This document shows positions 48,039 through 57,048 of a DNA stretch of 64,000 nucleotides, in pieces. The translations under genes were made by a program, and so were the position numbers. The stretch spans positions 1-64,000 of the forward strand of contig JBELMB010000005.1 in the NCBI GenBank assembly GCA_042088665.1, given 5' to 3'. The notes under the pieces are model-generated. The model did not search any database. It saw only the letters and a program-made list of their open reading frames with translations, and had not been told where the DNA came from. Source of the DNA: JBELMB01 sp042088665 (lineage in GTDB: Bacteria > Pseudomonadota > Alphaproteobacteria > Rhodobacterales > Rhodobacteraceae). Numbering within the stretch: the stretch's first letter is position 1; the number at the start of each line of letters is the position of its first letter.

Positions 48039-49886
48039 ATGCTTCGCTTTTTCGAAAATCTCGTTGATCCTTACGCCGCTTATCCTGTGGACGACACACC
48101 TCCGCGCAAGCTGTGGCCGTTTCTGCGCGAATACCTGTACCCGTTCCGCAAGATCATGGCGGTGGCCATCACCCTTCAGATCATGGTTGCCGCGGGCGAG
48201 GTGCTGTTGATCTGGTACATGGCCCGGATCGTTGATCTGCTGGCCAGCGGCAATCGGGACACCATCGTCGCCGAATACGGGATGGAGTTCGCCTTTGCCG
48301 CCCTCTGGGTGGTCGTGTTGCGCACTCTGATCGCCGGTGTGGACATGGCCTTTCTGCACAACACCGTGCTGCCCAATCTCGGGACGCTGATCCGCTGGCG
48401 GGCGCACCGCCATGTGTTGCGGCAGTCGGTCGGCTGGTTCGAGAACGACTTTGCCGGGCGCATCGCCAACCGCATCATGCAGACACCCCCCGCTGCCGGA
48501 GAGGCCGCCTTTCAGGTGCTGGACGCCGCAGCCTTTTTCATCAGCACGGTGATTGGTGCGGTGATCATGCTGTCGGGCTTTGACCTGTGGCTGATCGTGC
48601 CGCTGCTGATCTGGATTGTGGCCTATCTCTGGCTCATGCGTTGGACGATCACGCGTGCCGGTCCCGCCTCAAAGGCCAGTTCCGATGCGCGCAGCGCAAT
48701 CACCGGGCGGGTTGTGGACAGCTACACCAATATTCACGCGGTGAAGATGTTCGCGCACCACGACAAGGAAATCGACTACGCCAAGGAGGCCATCGAGGAA
48801 GCGCGCCAGACCTTCATGAAGGAAATGCGCATCGTCACCACGATGGATTTCTCGCTCACCTTCCTGAACGGGGCGATGATTGTCTCCGTGGCGGGGCTGG
48901 CCGTCTGGCTGTGGACGCAGGGACAAACGACCGAAGGCATGGTGGCCGGCGCGCTCGCCATGGTGCTGCGGCTGAACAACATGACCTATTGGATCATGTG
49001 GGCGATGACGAACCTCGTGCAGAACCTCGGTGTCGTGGCCGAAGGGATGGAGACGATCACCGAGCCGGTGAAGCTGGTCGATCGTCCGGACGCCGGGCAG
49101 CTGGTGCTCGACAAGGGCGAGATCCGCATCGAGGGTCTGTCGCACCACTACGGGCGCGAAACTGGCGGGCTGGATGACATCTCTCTGACGATCCAACCGG
49201 GCGAAAAGGTCGGGCTTGTGGGCCGGTCCGGCGCGGGGAAATCGACCTTGGTCAAGCTGCTCTTGCGGTTCTATGACGTGGAACAGGGACGCATCCTGAT
49301 CAATGGACAGGATATTGCCGGGGTCACGCAGGACAGTTTGCGGCTGAACATCGGGATGGTTCAGCAGGATTCGGCGCTGCTGCACCGTTCTGTGAGGGAC
49401 AACATCCTGTATGGGCGGCCCGATGCCTCTGAAGAGGACATGCTCGCCGCGGCCGGTCAGGCGCAGGCGCATGATTTCATTCTGGACCTTGAGGATCCCG
49501 AGGGCCGCAAGGGCTATGAGGCACATGTGGGCGAGCGCGGTGTCAAACTGTCCGGTGGGCAGCGTCAGCGGGTCTCTCTGGCGCGTGTGGTGCTGAAGGA
49601 CGCGCCGATCCTCTTGCTGGACGAAGCAACCAGCGCGCTCGATTCCGAGGTCGAGGCCGCGATCCAGGACACGCTCTATGGCATGATGCAGGGCAAGACC
49701 GTGATCGCCATCGCGCACCGCCTGTCGACCATTGCCCAGATGGACCGGATCCTTGTCATGGACCAGGGGAGGATCGTCGAAGAGGGCAGCCATGACGCGC
49801 TTTTGGAGAAACGCGGGCTATATGCCAACTTCTGGGCCCGCCAATCCGGCGGGTTCCTAGACCTCGATCAGGACGCAGCAGAGTGA
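48039..49886 (+). CDS. ABC exporter half-transporter 1 (TMD-NBD)
   Basis: A 615-residue type IV (MsbA/Sav1866-like) exporter subunit. The N-terminal membrane domain has about six helices and the motif GWFENDFAGRIANRIMQTPP; the ATPase domain occupies about residue 360 onward. Walker A is VGLVGRSGAGKSTLVKLLLR, the signature is VKLSGGQRQRVSLARVVLKD, Walker B is ILLLDEATSALDSEVEAAIQ, and the H-loop is VIAIAHRLSTIAQMD. Start chosen at ATG 48039 (MLRFFENLVDPYAAY) with GGAG upstream; the longer upstream frame overlaps the CCA enzyme gene and is not protein-like. It is the first of three tandem paralogues. The exported substrate is unknown. Confidence 0.9.
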   Translation: MLRFFENLVDPYAAYPVDDTPPRKLWPFLREYLYPFRKIMAVAITLQIMVAAGEVLLIWYMARIVDLLASGNRDTIVAEYGMEFAFAALWVVVLRTLIAGVDMAFLHNTVLPNLGTLIRWRAHRHVLRQSVGWFENDFAGRIANRIMQTPPAAGEAAFQVLDAAAFFISTVIGAVIMLSGFDLWLIVPLLIWIVAYLWLMRWTITRAGPASKASSDARSAITGRVVDSYTNIHAVKMFAHHDKEIDYAKEAIEEARQTFMKEMRIVTTMDFSLTFLNGAMIVSVAGLAVWLWTQGQTTEGMVAGALAMVLRLNNMTYWIMWAMTNLVQNLGVVAEGMETITEPVKLVDRPDAGQLVLDKGEIRIEGLSHHYGRETGGLDDISLTIQPGEKVGLVGRSGAGKSTLVKLLLRFYDVEQGRILINGQDIAGVTQDSLRLNIGMVQQDSALLHRSVRDNILYGRPDASEEDMLAAAGQAQAHDFILDLEDPEGRKGYEAHVGERGVKLSGGQRQRVSLARVVLKDAPILLLDEATSALDSEVEAAIQDTLYGMMQGKTVIAIAHRLSTIAQMDRILVMDQGRIVEEGSHDALLEKRGLYANFWARQSGGFLDLDQDAAE

Positions 49887-51781
49887 TTTTACGGCAATAC
49901 CGGGCCTTCATTCAGAACGCCGGAAACCAGATCGACACGGAGGCGCAGGCCAGTGGCGCGCCGCCGACCACGTTGCGCGCCTTCATGCAGTGGTGCCTTG
50001 TTGGCGGATGGCGGGTCATCTGGCTGGGGGTGGCGATCTCTGTGCTTGCCGGGATCACCGAAGTGATCTCGCAATACCTGCTGGGCGCGGTTGTCGATGC
50101 GGTGGTGTCCACCCCGACAGACTCCTTTGTACAGGAACATCTGAACCTGATCCTTTTTGCCATGTTCATCATGCTGGTGGCGCGGCCCGTGCTGTTTGGC
50201 GGGCTGGCGCTGACGCAATCGGTGATGATCGGACCCAACGTCGGCAAGCTTGTCATGGCGCGCATGTTCCGCTGGACGTTGGGTCAGTCGGTCACCTTCT
50301 TTGACAATGATTTTGCCGGACGGCTGGCGCAGAAAAAGATGCAGGCGGCGAACTCGCTGACCGAGATCGTGATCGAAACGGTCAACGCCGTGACCTTTGG
50401 GCTGGCCACGGTTCTGGCAACCGCTGTCATGGTGTCTGCCATTGCACCCGGTCTGCTTTTGTTGCTGGTCGGCTGGTTCGGGATCTACCTGCTGTTCCTG
50501 CGGGTCATGCTGCCCCTGATCCGTGCCCGGTCCGCCGCGCGGGCGGAGGCAAAGGCCATGGTCACCGGTCAGGTCGTCGACACGATTTCAAACATCAAGA
50601 CGGTGAAGCTTTTTGCCGGGGACCGCCACGAGGATGGCAAGGCGCTGGGCGCGATGGAGCAGTTGCGGCAGACCGCCCTGCGATTTGGCGAAGTGCAGAC
50701 GCTGTTCCGGTTTGGCCTGATCTTTATCGCCGGGATTTTGCCGGTGGTTCTGGTGGGTGTTGCGATCACGCTGCGCGACACAGGCGTGACCCCCGGGGAA
50801 ATCACCGCCGTCGGTGCCGTGGCCATCCGGCTGAGCCAGATGACTGGCTGGATCAGCTTTACCCTGATGGTGATTTACAGCCACGTGGGAGAGGTCGAAG
50901 ACGGCATGCAGACGCTTGCCCCGCCGGACCGGATCGATGACGACCCGGAGGCCGCCGTTCTGGAGGTGCCGCAGGGACGTATCCAGTTTGACGCGGTCCG
51001 GTTTGCCTATGGGCGCGAGACCGGTGGCGTGCATGACATTTCCCTCGACATCGCACCGGGCGAGAAACTGGCCATTGTCGGTGCGTCTGGCGCGGGAAAA
51101 TCCACGCTCGTCTCGCTGCTTTTGCGGCTCTATGACACCGAAAGCGGGCGCGTTCAGATCGACGGGCAGAACGTGTCTTCTGTCACGCAGGAAAGCCTGC
51201 GGGCCAACATCGGTATGGTCACGCAGGAAACGGCGATGTTCAACCGCACCGCGCTGGACAACATTCGCTATGGCCGACCCGACGCCACGGATGATGAGGT
51301 CATCGCGGCGGCGCGAAAGGCCGAAGCGCATGACTTCATTCTTGAGTTGCGCGACCACATGGGGCGGCAGGGCTATGGCGCCTTTCTGGGCGAGCGCGGC
51401 GTAAAGCTGTCGGGCGGTCAGCGGCAGCGCATCGCCCTCGCGCGCGCGATCCTGAAGGACGCACCAATCCTTGTCCTGGACGAGGCGACATCGGCTTTGG
51501 ATTCCGAAGTCGAAGCGGCGATCCAGACGGCGCTGACACGGGTGATGGAAGGCAAGACGGTATTGGCCATCGCGCACCGTCTTTCGACGATCTCCAGCAT
51601 GGATCGGATCGTGGTTCTGGACACGGGCGAGATTGCCGAGCAGGGCAGTCATGCAGAGCTTTTGGCGGAGCGCGGGTTCTATGCGCGCTATTGGGACCGG
51701 CAGTCTGGCGGCTTTCTTGGCGACGATGCCGGGAAAGTGCCGGGCAAGGCGATTGGCAACAATCCTGAGGCGGCGGAATGA
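49883..51781 (+). CDS. ABC exporter half-transporter 2 (TMD-NBD)
   Basis: A 632-residue paralogue of the preceding gene. It has the membrane-domain motif TFFDNDFAGRLAQKKMQAAN and a complete ATPase domain: Walker A LAIVGASGAGKSTLVSLLLR, signature VKLSGGQRQRIALARAILKD, Walker B ILVLDEATSALDSEVEAAIQ, H-loop VLAIAHRLSTISSMD. The GTG start overlaps the previous stop. The N-terminus has about 35 extra polar residues before the first helix (WRVIWLGVAISVLAGITEVI). Because all catalytic motifs are intact, it could homodimerise or pair with either neighbour. Confidence 0.9.
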   Translation: MILRQYRAFIQNAGNQIDTEAQASGAPPTTLRAFMQWCLVGGWRVIWLGVAISVLAGITEVISQYLLGAVVDAVVSTPTDSFVQEHLNLILFAMFIMLVARPVLFGGLALTQSVMIGPNVGKLVMARMFRWTLGQSVTFFDNDFAGRLAQKKMQAANSLTEIVIETVNAVTFGLATVLATAVMVSAIAPGLLLLLVGWFGIYLLFLRVMLPLIRARSAARAEAKAMVTGQVVDTISNIKTVKLFAGDRHEDGKALGAMEQLRQTALRFGEVQTLFRFGLIFIAGILPVVLVGVAITLRDTGVTPGEITAVGAVAIRLSQMTGWISFTLMVIYSHVGEVEDGMQTLAPPDRIDDDPEAAVLEVPQGRIQFDAVRFAYGRETGGVHDISLDIAPGEKLAIVGASGAGKSTLVSLLLRLYDTESGRVQIDGQNVSSVTQESLRANIGMVTQETAMFNRTALDNIRYGRPDATDDEVIAAARKAEAHDFILELRDHMGRQGYGAFLGERGVKLSGGQRQRIALARAILKDAPILVLDEATSALDSEVEAAIQTALTRVMEGKTVLAIAHRLSTISSMDRIVVLDTGEIAEQGSHAELLAERGFYARYWDRQSGGFLGDDAGKVPGKAIGNNPEAAE

Positions 51782-53610
51782 TACGTCACTGGTTGCCCGC
51801 GATTGACGCTTTTGCGCCGGCAGAAGGCCCGCCGCCTTCTCAGTTCTGGCCGTTTCTGCGCTGGTCGCTGACAGGGTCGGAACGGGCGATTGCGCTGGCC
51901 TTTGTCGTGACCTTTCTCACCGGGGCGTCGGAACTTGTTGCGGCACGGTTCACCGGCTGGGTGATCGACAGTGCCGCAGCGGCAGGGCCGGGGGCATTCT
52001 GGGGGCCATTCTGGCCAGTGATCGTCTTTGGCCTGATATTCTTTCTCGTGCTGCGGCCGATCCTGTTTGTCTTTGACGCCAGCGTGTCCGGCGTGATGCT
52101 CAGCCCCAACCTGTTCCCTCTGGTGCTGTCGCGGCTCAATCATCACACGCTTGGTCATGCGATGGGGTTCTTTGAGAACGATTTTGCCGGGCGGATCAGC
52201 CAGAAGGCGCTGCAGGTGGCGCGGTCGCTCACGGATCTGGTGATCGAAGTCAGCGATGTGGTGGTCTATTCACTGGCGATGTTCATCGGGGCCATGTTCC
52301 TGATCGGGGCCATCGATGGGCGATTGCTGGCGGTGTTTGGCGTCTGGGCTGTGCTTTACGGTCTGGCGGTGTGGTATTTTATCCCGCGGGTGCAGGCGCG
52401 CAGTGCAGGCCGTGCTGGAGCGCGTACGCAGGTGACGGGACAGATCGTTGACACCCTGTCGAACATGTCCACGGTCAAACTGTTTGCTCGCGACGCCGAC
52501 GAAGATCAGGCCACCCGCGATGCTCTGGAGCAGTACCGCCAGAGGTCTCTCGATTTTGGAGAGTTGTCCGCGGTCTTTCGCATGGTGCTGATGACGCTGG
52601 GTGGGATGCTGCCCGTCGTATCGATCCTTGGCGCGTTGTATCTATGGAGCCTTGGCAGCGCGTCGGCGGGGGATATCGCAATGACGGCCATGGTGACCAC
52701 GCGCCTGTCGATGCTGACCAACCGGCTGGGGCGTGTGGCGATAACGATCTTTACCAACATCGGCGAAGTGCAGGACGGTCTGGACACTCTGACCCCGCCT
52801 CATGCGATCACGGACAAGCCAGACGCGGCAGGGCAGGCCCCCAAGGGGCCGATCCATTTTCGACAAGTGGGTTTTGCCTATGGGGGGATGGTGTCGGCGC
52901 TGGACGGCTTCGACCTGACCCTTGGCGAGGGGGAAAAGCTGGCGCTGATCGGGGCATCTGGGGCCGGAAAATCCACCGCGGTGTCGCTGTTGCTGCGTCT
53001 TCACGAGGTGGAAAAGGGCCAGATCACGCTGGGTGGCATGGACATTCGTGACATGACGCAGGCTGCGTTGCGCGATGCGATTGCGGTGGTGCGGCAGGAT
53101 ACCTCGATGTTCAACAGATCCGCCATGGAGAACATCCGCTATGGTCGGCCGGAAGCGACCGAGGAAGAGGTGTTCGAAGCGGCGCGGCGGGCCTCTGCCC
53201 ATGAGTTTATCAAGGATCTGCACGATCCGTCAGGGCGCACTGGCTACGAGGCGCGTCTGGGCGAGCGCGGTGTCAAACTGTCCGGTGGGCAGCGGCAGCG
53301 GATCGCGCTGGCACGGGCCATTCTGAAGGATGCGCCGGTTTTGATTCTGGACGAGGCGACATCGGCGCTTGATTCCGAGGTCGAAGCGGAGATCCAGACC
53401 GCGCTCAAGGACGTCATGCAGGGCAAGACCGTTCTGGCCATTGCCCACAGGCTGAGCACCATTGCACAGATGGACCGGATTGTGGTTCTGGAGCAGGGGC
53501 GCATCGTGGAGCAGGGTAAGCATGACGTTCTGTTGGCGCGGAACGGGATGTATGCGCGCTATTGGGCGCGGCAATCCGGTGGCTTCTTGCAGACCGACGC
53601 GGCAGAGTGA
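51778..53610 (+). CDS. ABC exporter half-transporter 3 (TMD-NBD)
   Basis: A 610-residue third paralogue. Membrane-domain motif GFFENDFAGRISQKALQVAR; ATPase domain with Walker A LALIGASGAGKSTAVSLLLR, signature VKLSGGQRQRIALARAILKD, Walker B VLILDEATSALDSEVEAEIQ, H-loop VLAIAHRLSTIAQMD. The ATG overlaps the previous stop (ATGA). It ends the operon; a hairpin with a U-rich tail follows at 53618-53654. Its N-terminal motif AEGPPPSQFWPFLRWSLTG resembles that of half-transporter 1 (PPRKLWPFLREYL), so the three seem to derive from duplications. Confidence 0.9.
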   Translation: MIRHWLPAIDAFAPAEGPPPSQFWPFLRWSLTGSERAIALAFVVTFLTGASELVAARFTGWVIDSAAAAGPGAFWGPFWPVIVFGLIFFLVLRPILFVFDASVSGVMLSPNLFPLVLSRLNHHTLGHAMGFFENDFAGRISQKALQVARSLTDLVIEVSDVVVYSLAMFIGAMFLIGAIDGRLLAVFGVWAVLYGLAVWYFIPRVQARSAGRAGARTQVTGQIVDTLSNMSTVKLFARDADEDQATRDALEQYRQRSLDFGELSAVFRMVLMTLGGMLPVVSILGALYLWSLGSASAGDIAMTAMVTTRLSMLTNRLGRVAITIFTNIGEVQDGLDTLTPPHAITDKPDAAGQAPKGPIHFRQVGFAYGGMVSALDGFDLTLGEGEKLALIGASGAGKSTAVSLLLRLHEVEKGQITLGGMDIRDMTQAALRDAIAVVRQDTSMFNRSAMENIRYGRPEATEEEVFEAARRASAHEFIKDLHDPSGRTGYEARLGERGVKLSGGQRQRIALARAILKDAPVLILDEATSALDSEVEAEIQTALKDVMQGKTVLAIAHRLSTIAQMDRIVVLEQGRIVEQGKHDVLLARNGMYARYWARQSGGFLQTDAAE

Positions 53611-53617
53611 CCGCTGG

Positions 53618-53665
53618 CGCCCCGGTTTGGGGCGGTCGGGATTTGAGTATTTTTGAAACAGAGAA
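53618..53665 (+). terminator. Hairpin plus 24-nt conserved tail after the ABC operon (repeat copy 1)
   Basis: CGCCCC-GGTTT-GGGGCG forms a 6-bp GC stem. The 24-nt element at 53642-53665, beginning TTTGAGTATTTTT, follows it. The same 24 nt occurs, in opposite orientation, after ubiG. The hairpin with a broken U-tract looks like an intrinsic terminator. The downstream end of the element lies 8 bases before the next ATG, so it may also form part of that gene's leader. Confidence 0.6.
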
Positions 53666-53673
53666 GCACAAGC

Positions 53674-54909
53674 ATGGAAGAGACACCCGAGGGGCGGCGC
53701 GTCACGGTCGAGCGGCTGGGTCATCGTGGCGATGGCATCGCGCCGGGGCCGATCTATGTGCCCGGGATCTTGCCGGGTGAAGAGGTCGAGGGTGTCGTCA
53801 TTGATGGTGTCATGCCCTCGCCGCGGATCCTGTCCCCGGTGGTGGCGCGGGTTTCACCGCCTTGTCGGCATGCGAAGTCCTGTGGCGGGTGCCAGTTGCA
53901 GCACGCCGAGGATGGGTTCGTTGCGCGGTGGAAAGAGGATGTCGTTGCGCGGGCTTTGGCTGCGCAGGGGTTGGAGACGGAGATTCGCCCTTGCATCACG
54001 TCACCATCCGGCTCGCGGCGTCGCGCGGGGTTCTCTGCGCGGCGCACCAAGAAGGGCGCGCTTGCCGGGTTCCATCAAAAGGCCTCGGATGTGTTGGTCG
54101 CCGTTCCAGGCTGTCGCTTGGTGACGCCAAAGGTGGCGGCGGGTTTGCCCCTTGCAGAAGCTCTGGCGGTGCTGGGTGGTTCCCGGAAGGGGGCGTTGAG
54201 CGTTCAGGTCACGGAAAGTCTGTCGGGGTTGGATGTCTCTGTCATGGGGGGCAAACCGCCGGATGCAGCCCTGCGTCAGGATCTGGCGGAGCTGGCCCGC
54301 GCACATGACTGCGCGCGCATTGCATGGGACGGCGAGGCGATGACGCGCTTGCCTCCGGTGCAGCGTATGGGTCGCGCCGAAGTGGTGCCACCGCCCGGGG
54401 CATTCCTGCAGGCCACTGCAGAAGGAGAAGCCGTTTTGCTGGAGCGCGTCCGGGCGGCCCTGTCCGGGGCCCTGCGGATCGCCGATCTGTTTGCCGGATG
54501 CGGTACTTTTGCCTTGCCACTGGCGGAGCAGGCCCGTGTGCATGCGGTCGAAGGCGATGCGGATATGGTCAAGGCACTGGACCATGGCTGGCGGATGGCA
54601 GAGGGGCTCAAGCATGTGACCCACGAGGCGCGCGATCTCTTTCGCAACCCGCTCTTGCCGGATGAGCTGAGCCGCTTTGATGGCGTGGTCATTGACCCGC
54701 CGCGCGCCGGGGCAGATGCGCAGGTGCGCGAATTGGCACGGGCGCGTGTTCCACGGATTGCCCATGTTTCGTGCAACCCTGTCACTTTTGCGCGCGATAC
54801 CGCGCGGCTTGTGGCGGCGGGCTACCGCCTTGACTGGGTTCAAGTGGTTGACCAATTCCGCTGGTCGACACATGTGGAACTTGTCGCAGCCCTGCATCTA
54901 AACGAGTGA
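53674..54909 (+). CDS. Class I SAM-dependent RNA (uracil-5-)methyltransferase family protein
   Basis: A 411-residue member of the TrmA/RlmD (RumA) family. A short TRAM-like N-terminus is present (VTVERLGHRGDGIAPGPIYV). Four cysteines suggest an iron-sulfur cluster: CRHAKSCGGCQLQH plus a later Cys. The methyltransferase domain has IADLFAGCGTFALPLAEQAR, FDGVVIDPPRAGADAQVREL, and the nucleophile Cys in IAHVSCNPVTFARDTARL. The family methylates C5 of uridines in rRNA or tRNA; the exact target is not fixed by these motifs. The ATG at 53674 is preferred to an upstream TTG. The BacNav gene follows after 3 bp. Confidence 0.9.
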   Translation: MEETPEGRRVTVERLGHRGDGIAPGPIYVPGILPGEEVEGVVIDGVMPSPRILSPVVARVSPPCRHAKSCGGCQLQHAEDGFVARWKEDVVARALAAQGLETEIRPCITSPSGSRRRAGFSARRTKKGALAGFHQKASDVLVAVPGCRLVTPKVAAGLPLAEALAVLGGSRKGALSVQVTESLSGLDVSVMGGKPPDAALRQDLAELARAHDCARIAWDGEAMTRLPPVQRMGRAEVVPPPGAFLQATAEGEAVLLERVRAALSGALRIADLFAGCGTFALPLAEQARVHAVEGDADMVKALDHGWRMAEGLKHVTHEARDLFRNPLLPDELSRFDGVVIDPPRAGADAQVRELARARVPRIAHVSCNPVTFARDTARLVAAGYRLDWVQVVDQFRWSTHVELVAALHLNE

Positions 54910-54912
54910 ACC

Positions 54913-55692
54913 ATGCCCTTTCGTGACCGTCTGAACGCGCTTCTGGAAGATCCGCGCACCCAGAACACCATCATCGGTGTGATCCTGTTCAATGCCCTGA
55001 TCCTGGAGATGGAGACGTCGTCCTCCGTGATGGCGGATTGGGGTCCGTTGATCGTTGTACTGGACCAGATCTGCCTGTCGATCTTTGTCGCCGAAATCGT
55101 GCTGAAGCTCTACGCGCGCGGGTTCGGTTTCTTTCGCAACGGCTGGAACCTGTTCGATTTTGCCATTGTCGGTATCTCGCTGCTGCCAGCGGGGCAGGGG
55201 TTGTCCGTCTTGCGGGCGCTGCGGATCCTGCGCGTCTTGCGGGTGATCTCTGTTGCACCGCGGTTGCGCCGTGTGGTGGAGGGCTTTGTTCGGGCCTTGC
55301 CGGGGATGGGCAGCGTCTTCTTGCTGATGGCGATCATCTTTTACATCGGGGCGGTGATGGCGACGAAGCTGTTCTCGACGTCCTTCCCCGTGTGGTTCGG
55401 GGATCTGGGGCTGTCGGCCTATACGCTGTTTCAGGTGATGACGCTGGAAAGCTGGTCGATGGGGATCGTGCGCCCGGTGATGGAGGTCTATCCCTATGCC
55501 TGGCTCTTCTTTGTGCCGTTTATCATGGTCACAACTTTTGCGGTTGTGAACCTGTTGGTCGGTCTGATCGTGAACTCCATGCAGGACGCGCATTCGGAAG
55601 AGGATTCGGTAAAGACCGACGCTTACCGCGACGAGGTGCTTGCCCGGCTGGAGGCGATCGAGGCCCGCCTGTCGGAGCGCCGCGAGGGTTGA
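54913..55692 (+). CDS. Bacterial voltage-gated sodium channel (BacNav type)
   Basis: A 259-residue six-helix ion channel subunit, expected to form a tetramer in the inner membrane. S1 is IIGVILFNALILEME. The voltage sensor S4 has regularly spaced arginines (LRALRILRVLRVISVAPRLR). The pore loop carries TLESWSM, the selectivity filter of NavAb and NavMs-like sodium channels, with the conserved Glu. S6 is MVTTFAVVNLLVGLIVNSMQ, followed by a C-terminal acidic coiled coil (ARLEAIEARLSERREG). It starts 3 bp after the RNA methyltransferase stop. Likely roles are Na+ homeostasis or motility responses, as proposed in marine and alkaliphilic bacteria. Confidence 0.93.
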   Translation: MPFRDRLNALLEDPRTQNTIIGVILFNALILEMETSSSVMADWGPLIVVLDQICLSIFVAEIVLKLYARGFGFFRNGWNLFDFAIVGISLLPAGQGLSVLRALRILRVLRVISVAPRLRRVVEGFVRALPGMGSVFLLMAIIFYIGAVMATKLFSTSFPVWFGDLGLSAYTLFQVMTLESWSMGIVRPVMEVYPYAWLFFVPFIMVTTFAVVNLLVGLIVNSMQDAHSEEDSVKTDAYRDEVLARLEAIEARLSERREG

Positions 55693-55765
55693 CGCAATCG
55701 TGACGTTCCTGCCAGCGCCGTGCTGCGCTATACTGGGCGAAAACAGGCACCGAGGCAGACATAGA

Positions 55766-56260
55766 ATGCGATTGATCAAACTTGGGCTCTTGCTGCTCAT
55801 GGCACTTGCGGTGGCGGGCTGCGGTGGCAAATTCTACACCTACCGGGGGCCAGAGGTGACGCAGGTGGTGGTCAACAAGGGCGCCCGGCGCATGTATCTC
55901 TTGCACAACTCCGAGGTGTTGGAAGCCTATGACATCGATCTTGGCTTTGCGCCGACGGGGGACAAGAAGGTGCGCGGCGATGGAAAGACACCCGAAGGCA
56001 ACTATCTCATCGACCGCCGCAACCCCGAGAGCCAGTTCTATCTGAGCATCGGGATTTCCTATCCCAACGCGCATGATAGGGCCGAGGCGCGGGCGCTGGG
56101 CGCGAGCCCGGGTGGCGACATCTTTATCCATGGGCAGCCCAATATCGGCAATCCGGACCGCAAGGACTGGACCGCGGGATGTGTTGCCGTGACCAACAAG
56201 GAGATGCGGGACATCTACGCGATGGTCCGCAATGGGACTCCCGTCCAGATCAATCCGTAA
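55766..56260 (+). CDS. L,D-transpeptidase (YkuD) family lipoprotein
   Basis: A 164-residue protein with a lipoprotein signal (LLLLMALAVAGC, lipobox VAGC). The YkuD domain is intact: MYLLHNSEVLEAYDIDLGF at the start and the catalytic HG...C motif, seen as GDIFIHGQPN and DWTAGCVAVTNKEMRDIYAM (Cys nucleophile). It could crosslink peptidoglycan or attach or trim envelope proteins. The ATG at 55766 is chosen because it begins the signal peptide; the longer upstream frame overlaps the channel gene and lacks a signal. Confidence 0.9.
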   Translation: MRLIKLGLLLLMALAVAGCGGKFYTYRGPEVTQVVVNKGARRMYLLHNSEVLEAYDIDLGFAPTGDKKVRGDGKTPEGNYLIDRRNPESQFYLSIGISYPNAHDRAEARALGASPGGDIFIHGQPNIGNPDRKDWTAGCVAVTNKEMRDIYAMVRNGTPVQINP

Positions 56261-56290
56261 GGTGGGCCTGCGGGTCTGACACCCTCGTGG

Positions 56291-56881
56291 TCAGGAAGCG
56301 CGGCCGCTGCCGCCCTGAACCGCCTGCACCGTGGGCAGCGGCGCGCTGGCAGGCTGCGCGGTTGAGCCCAAGACCATGCACCACCAGATCTTGCCATTGC
56401 TTTCCTGGTGCCAGGAAAAGCCCAGGTGCTCTGCCGTCTGGTCGAGGATGACACCGCGGGTGGCTTCCTGTTCCATCCAGGCGCTGAGCGTTTCCAGCTC
56501 TGTCTCATAGGTCTCAGAGATCGTTTCACCGACCAGCCGACCCGTGTAGCCCACGCGGCGGACCCGGTCGATGGGGGAGGAGCCGTCAGAGCCAAAGTGC
56601 CATGGCCGGTTCTGCACCGCCATGTCGCGCGCATGTGTGGCCGCCGCGGCATTGAGTTGCGCGTCAAGCTCCAGCTTGGGCGCGCCCGAAGCGAGACGCA
56701 GGGCGTTCACGGAATCGAGCATTCGAAACTGGACCTTCCCGCGTTGTGCATTGCTGATGCGGTAAACCTTGGGCAGGGGCTTGCCGTCTGGCCCGAGACC
56801 ACCGTTCGATGGCACAGTGCCACCGCCGCAGGCAGCGGCAAGGGCCACGGAAGACAGGGCAATAAAGGTGCGGCGGTTCAT
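56291..56881 (-). CDS. CAP-domain (SCP/PR-1 family) lipoprotein
   Basis: A 196-residue secreted protein. The N-terminus (MNRRTFIALSSVALAAAC) is a lipoprotein signal with Cys at residue 18; the RR pair and the charged start also allow Tat export. The CAP domain has LDSVNALRLASGAPKLELDA, ATHARDMAVQNRPWHFGSDG, GYTGRLVGETISETYETELE and AEHLGFSWHQESNGKIWWCM. Function in bacteria is mostly unknown. It stands between two plus-strand L,D-transpeptidase genes and diverges from the second, suggesting an envelope role. The ATG at 56881 is chosen as the start of the signal. Confidence 0.88.
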   Translation of the reverse strand: MNRRTFIALSSVALAAACGGGTVPSNGGLGPDGKPLPKVYRISNAQRGKVQFRMLDSVNALRLASGAPKLELDAQLNAAAATHARDMAVQNRPWHFGSDGSSPIDRVRRVGYTGRLVGETISETYETELETLSAWMEQEATRGVILDQTAEHLGFSWHQESNGKIWWCMVLGSTAQPASAPLPTVQAVQGGSGRAS

Positions 56882-57048
56882 AAGGCTGCTCTCTACTCGT
56901 ATTTCTTTCTCGCTTAGCGCGGAGTATGCGACCAATCAAACCCACATCGGCGTGAGTATGCGCGATGACAAGTCTTTGAATTGCGAGTGCGTCTTTCCCG
57001 CCATATTATGCACGAACAGGCAGGAACGGTCTGACAGGAGCCTCTTCC

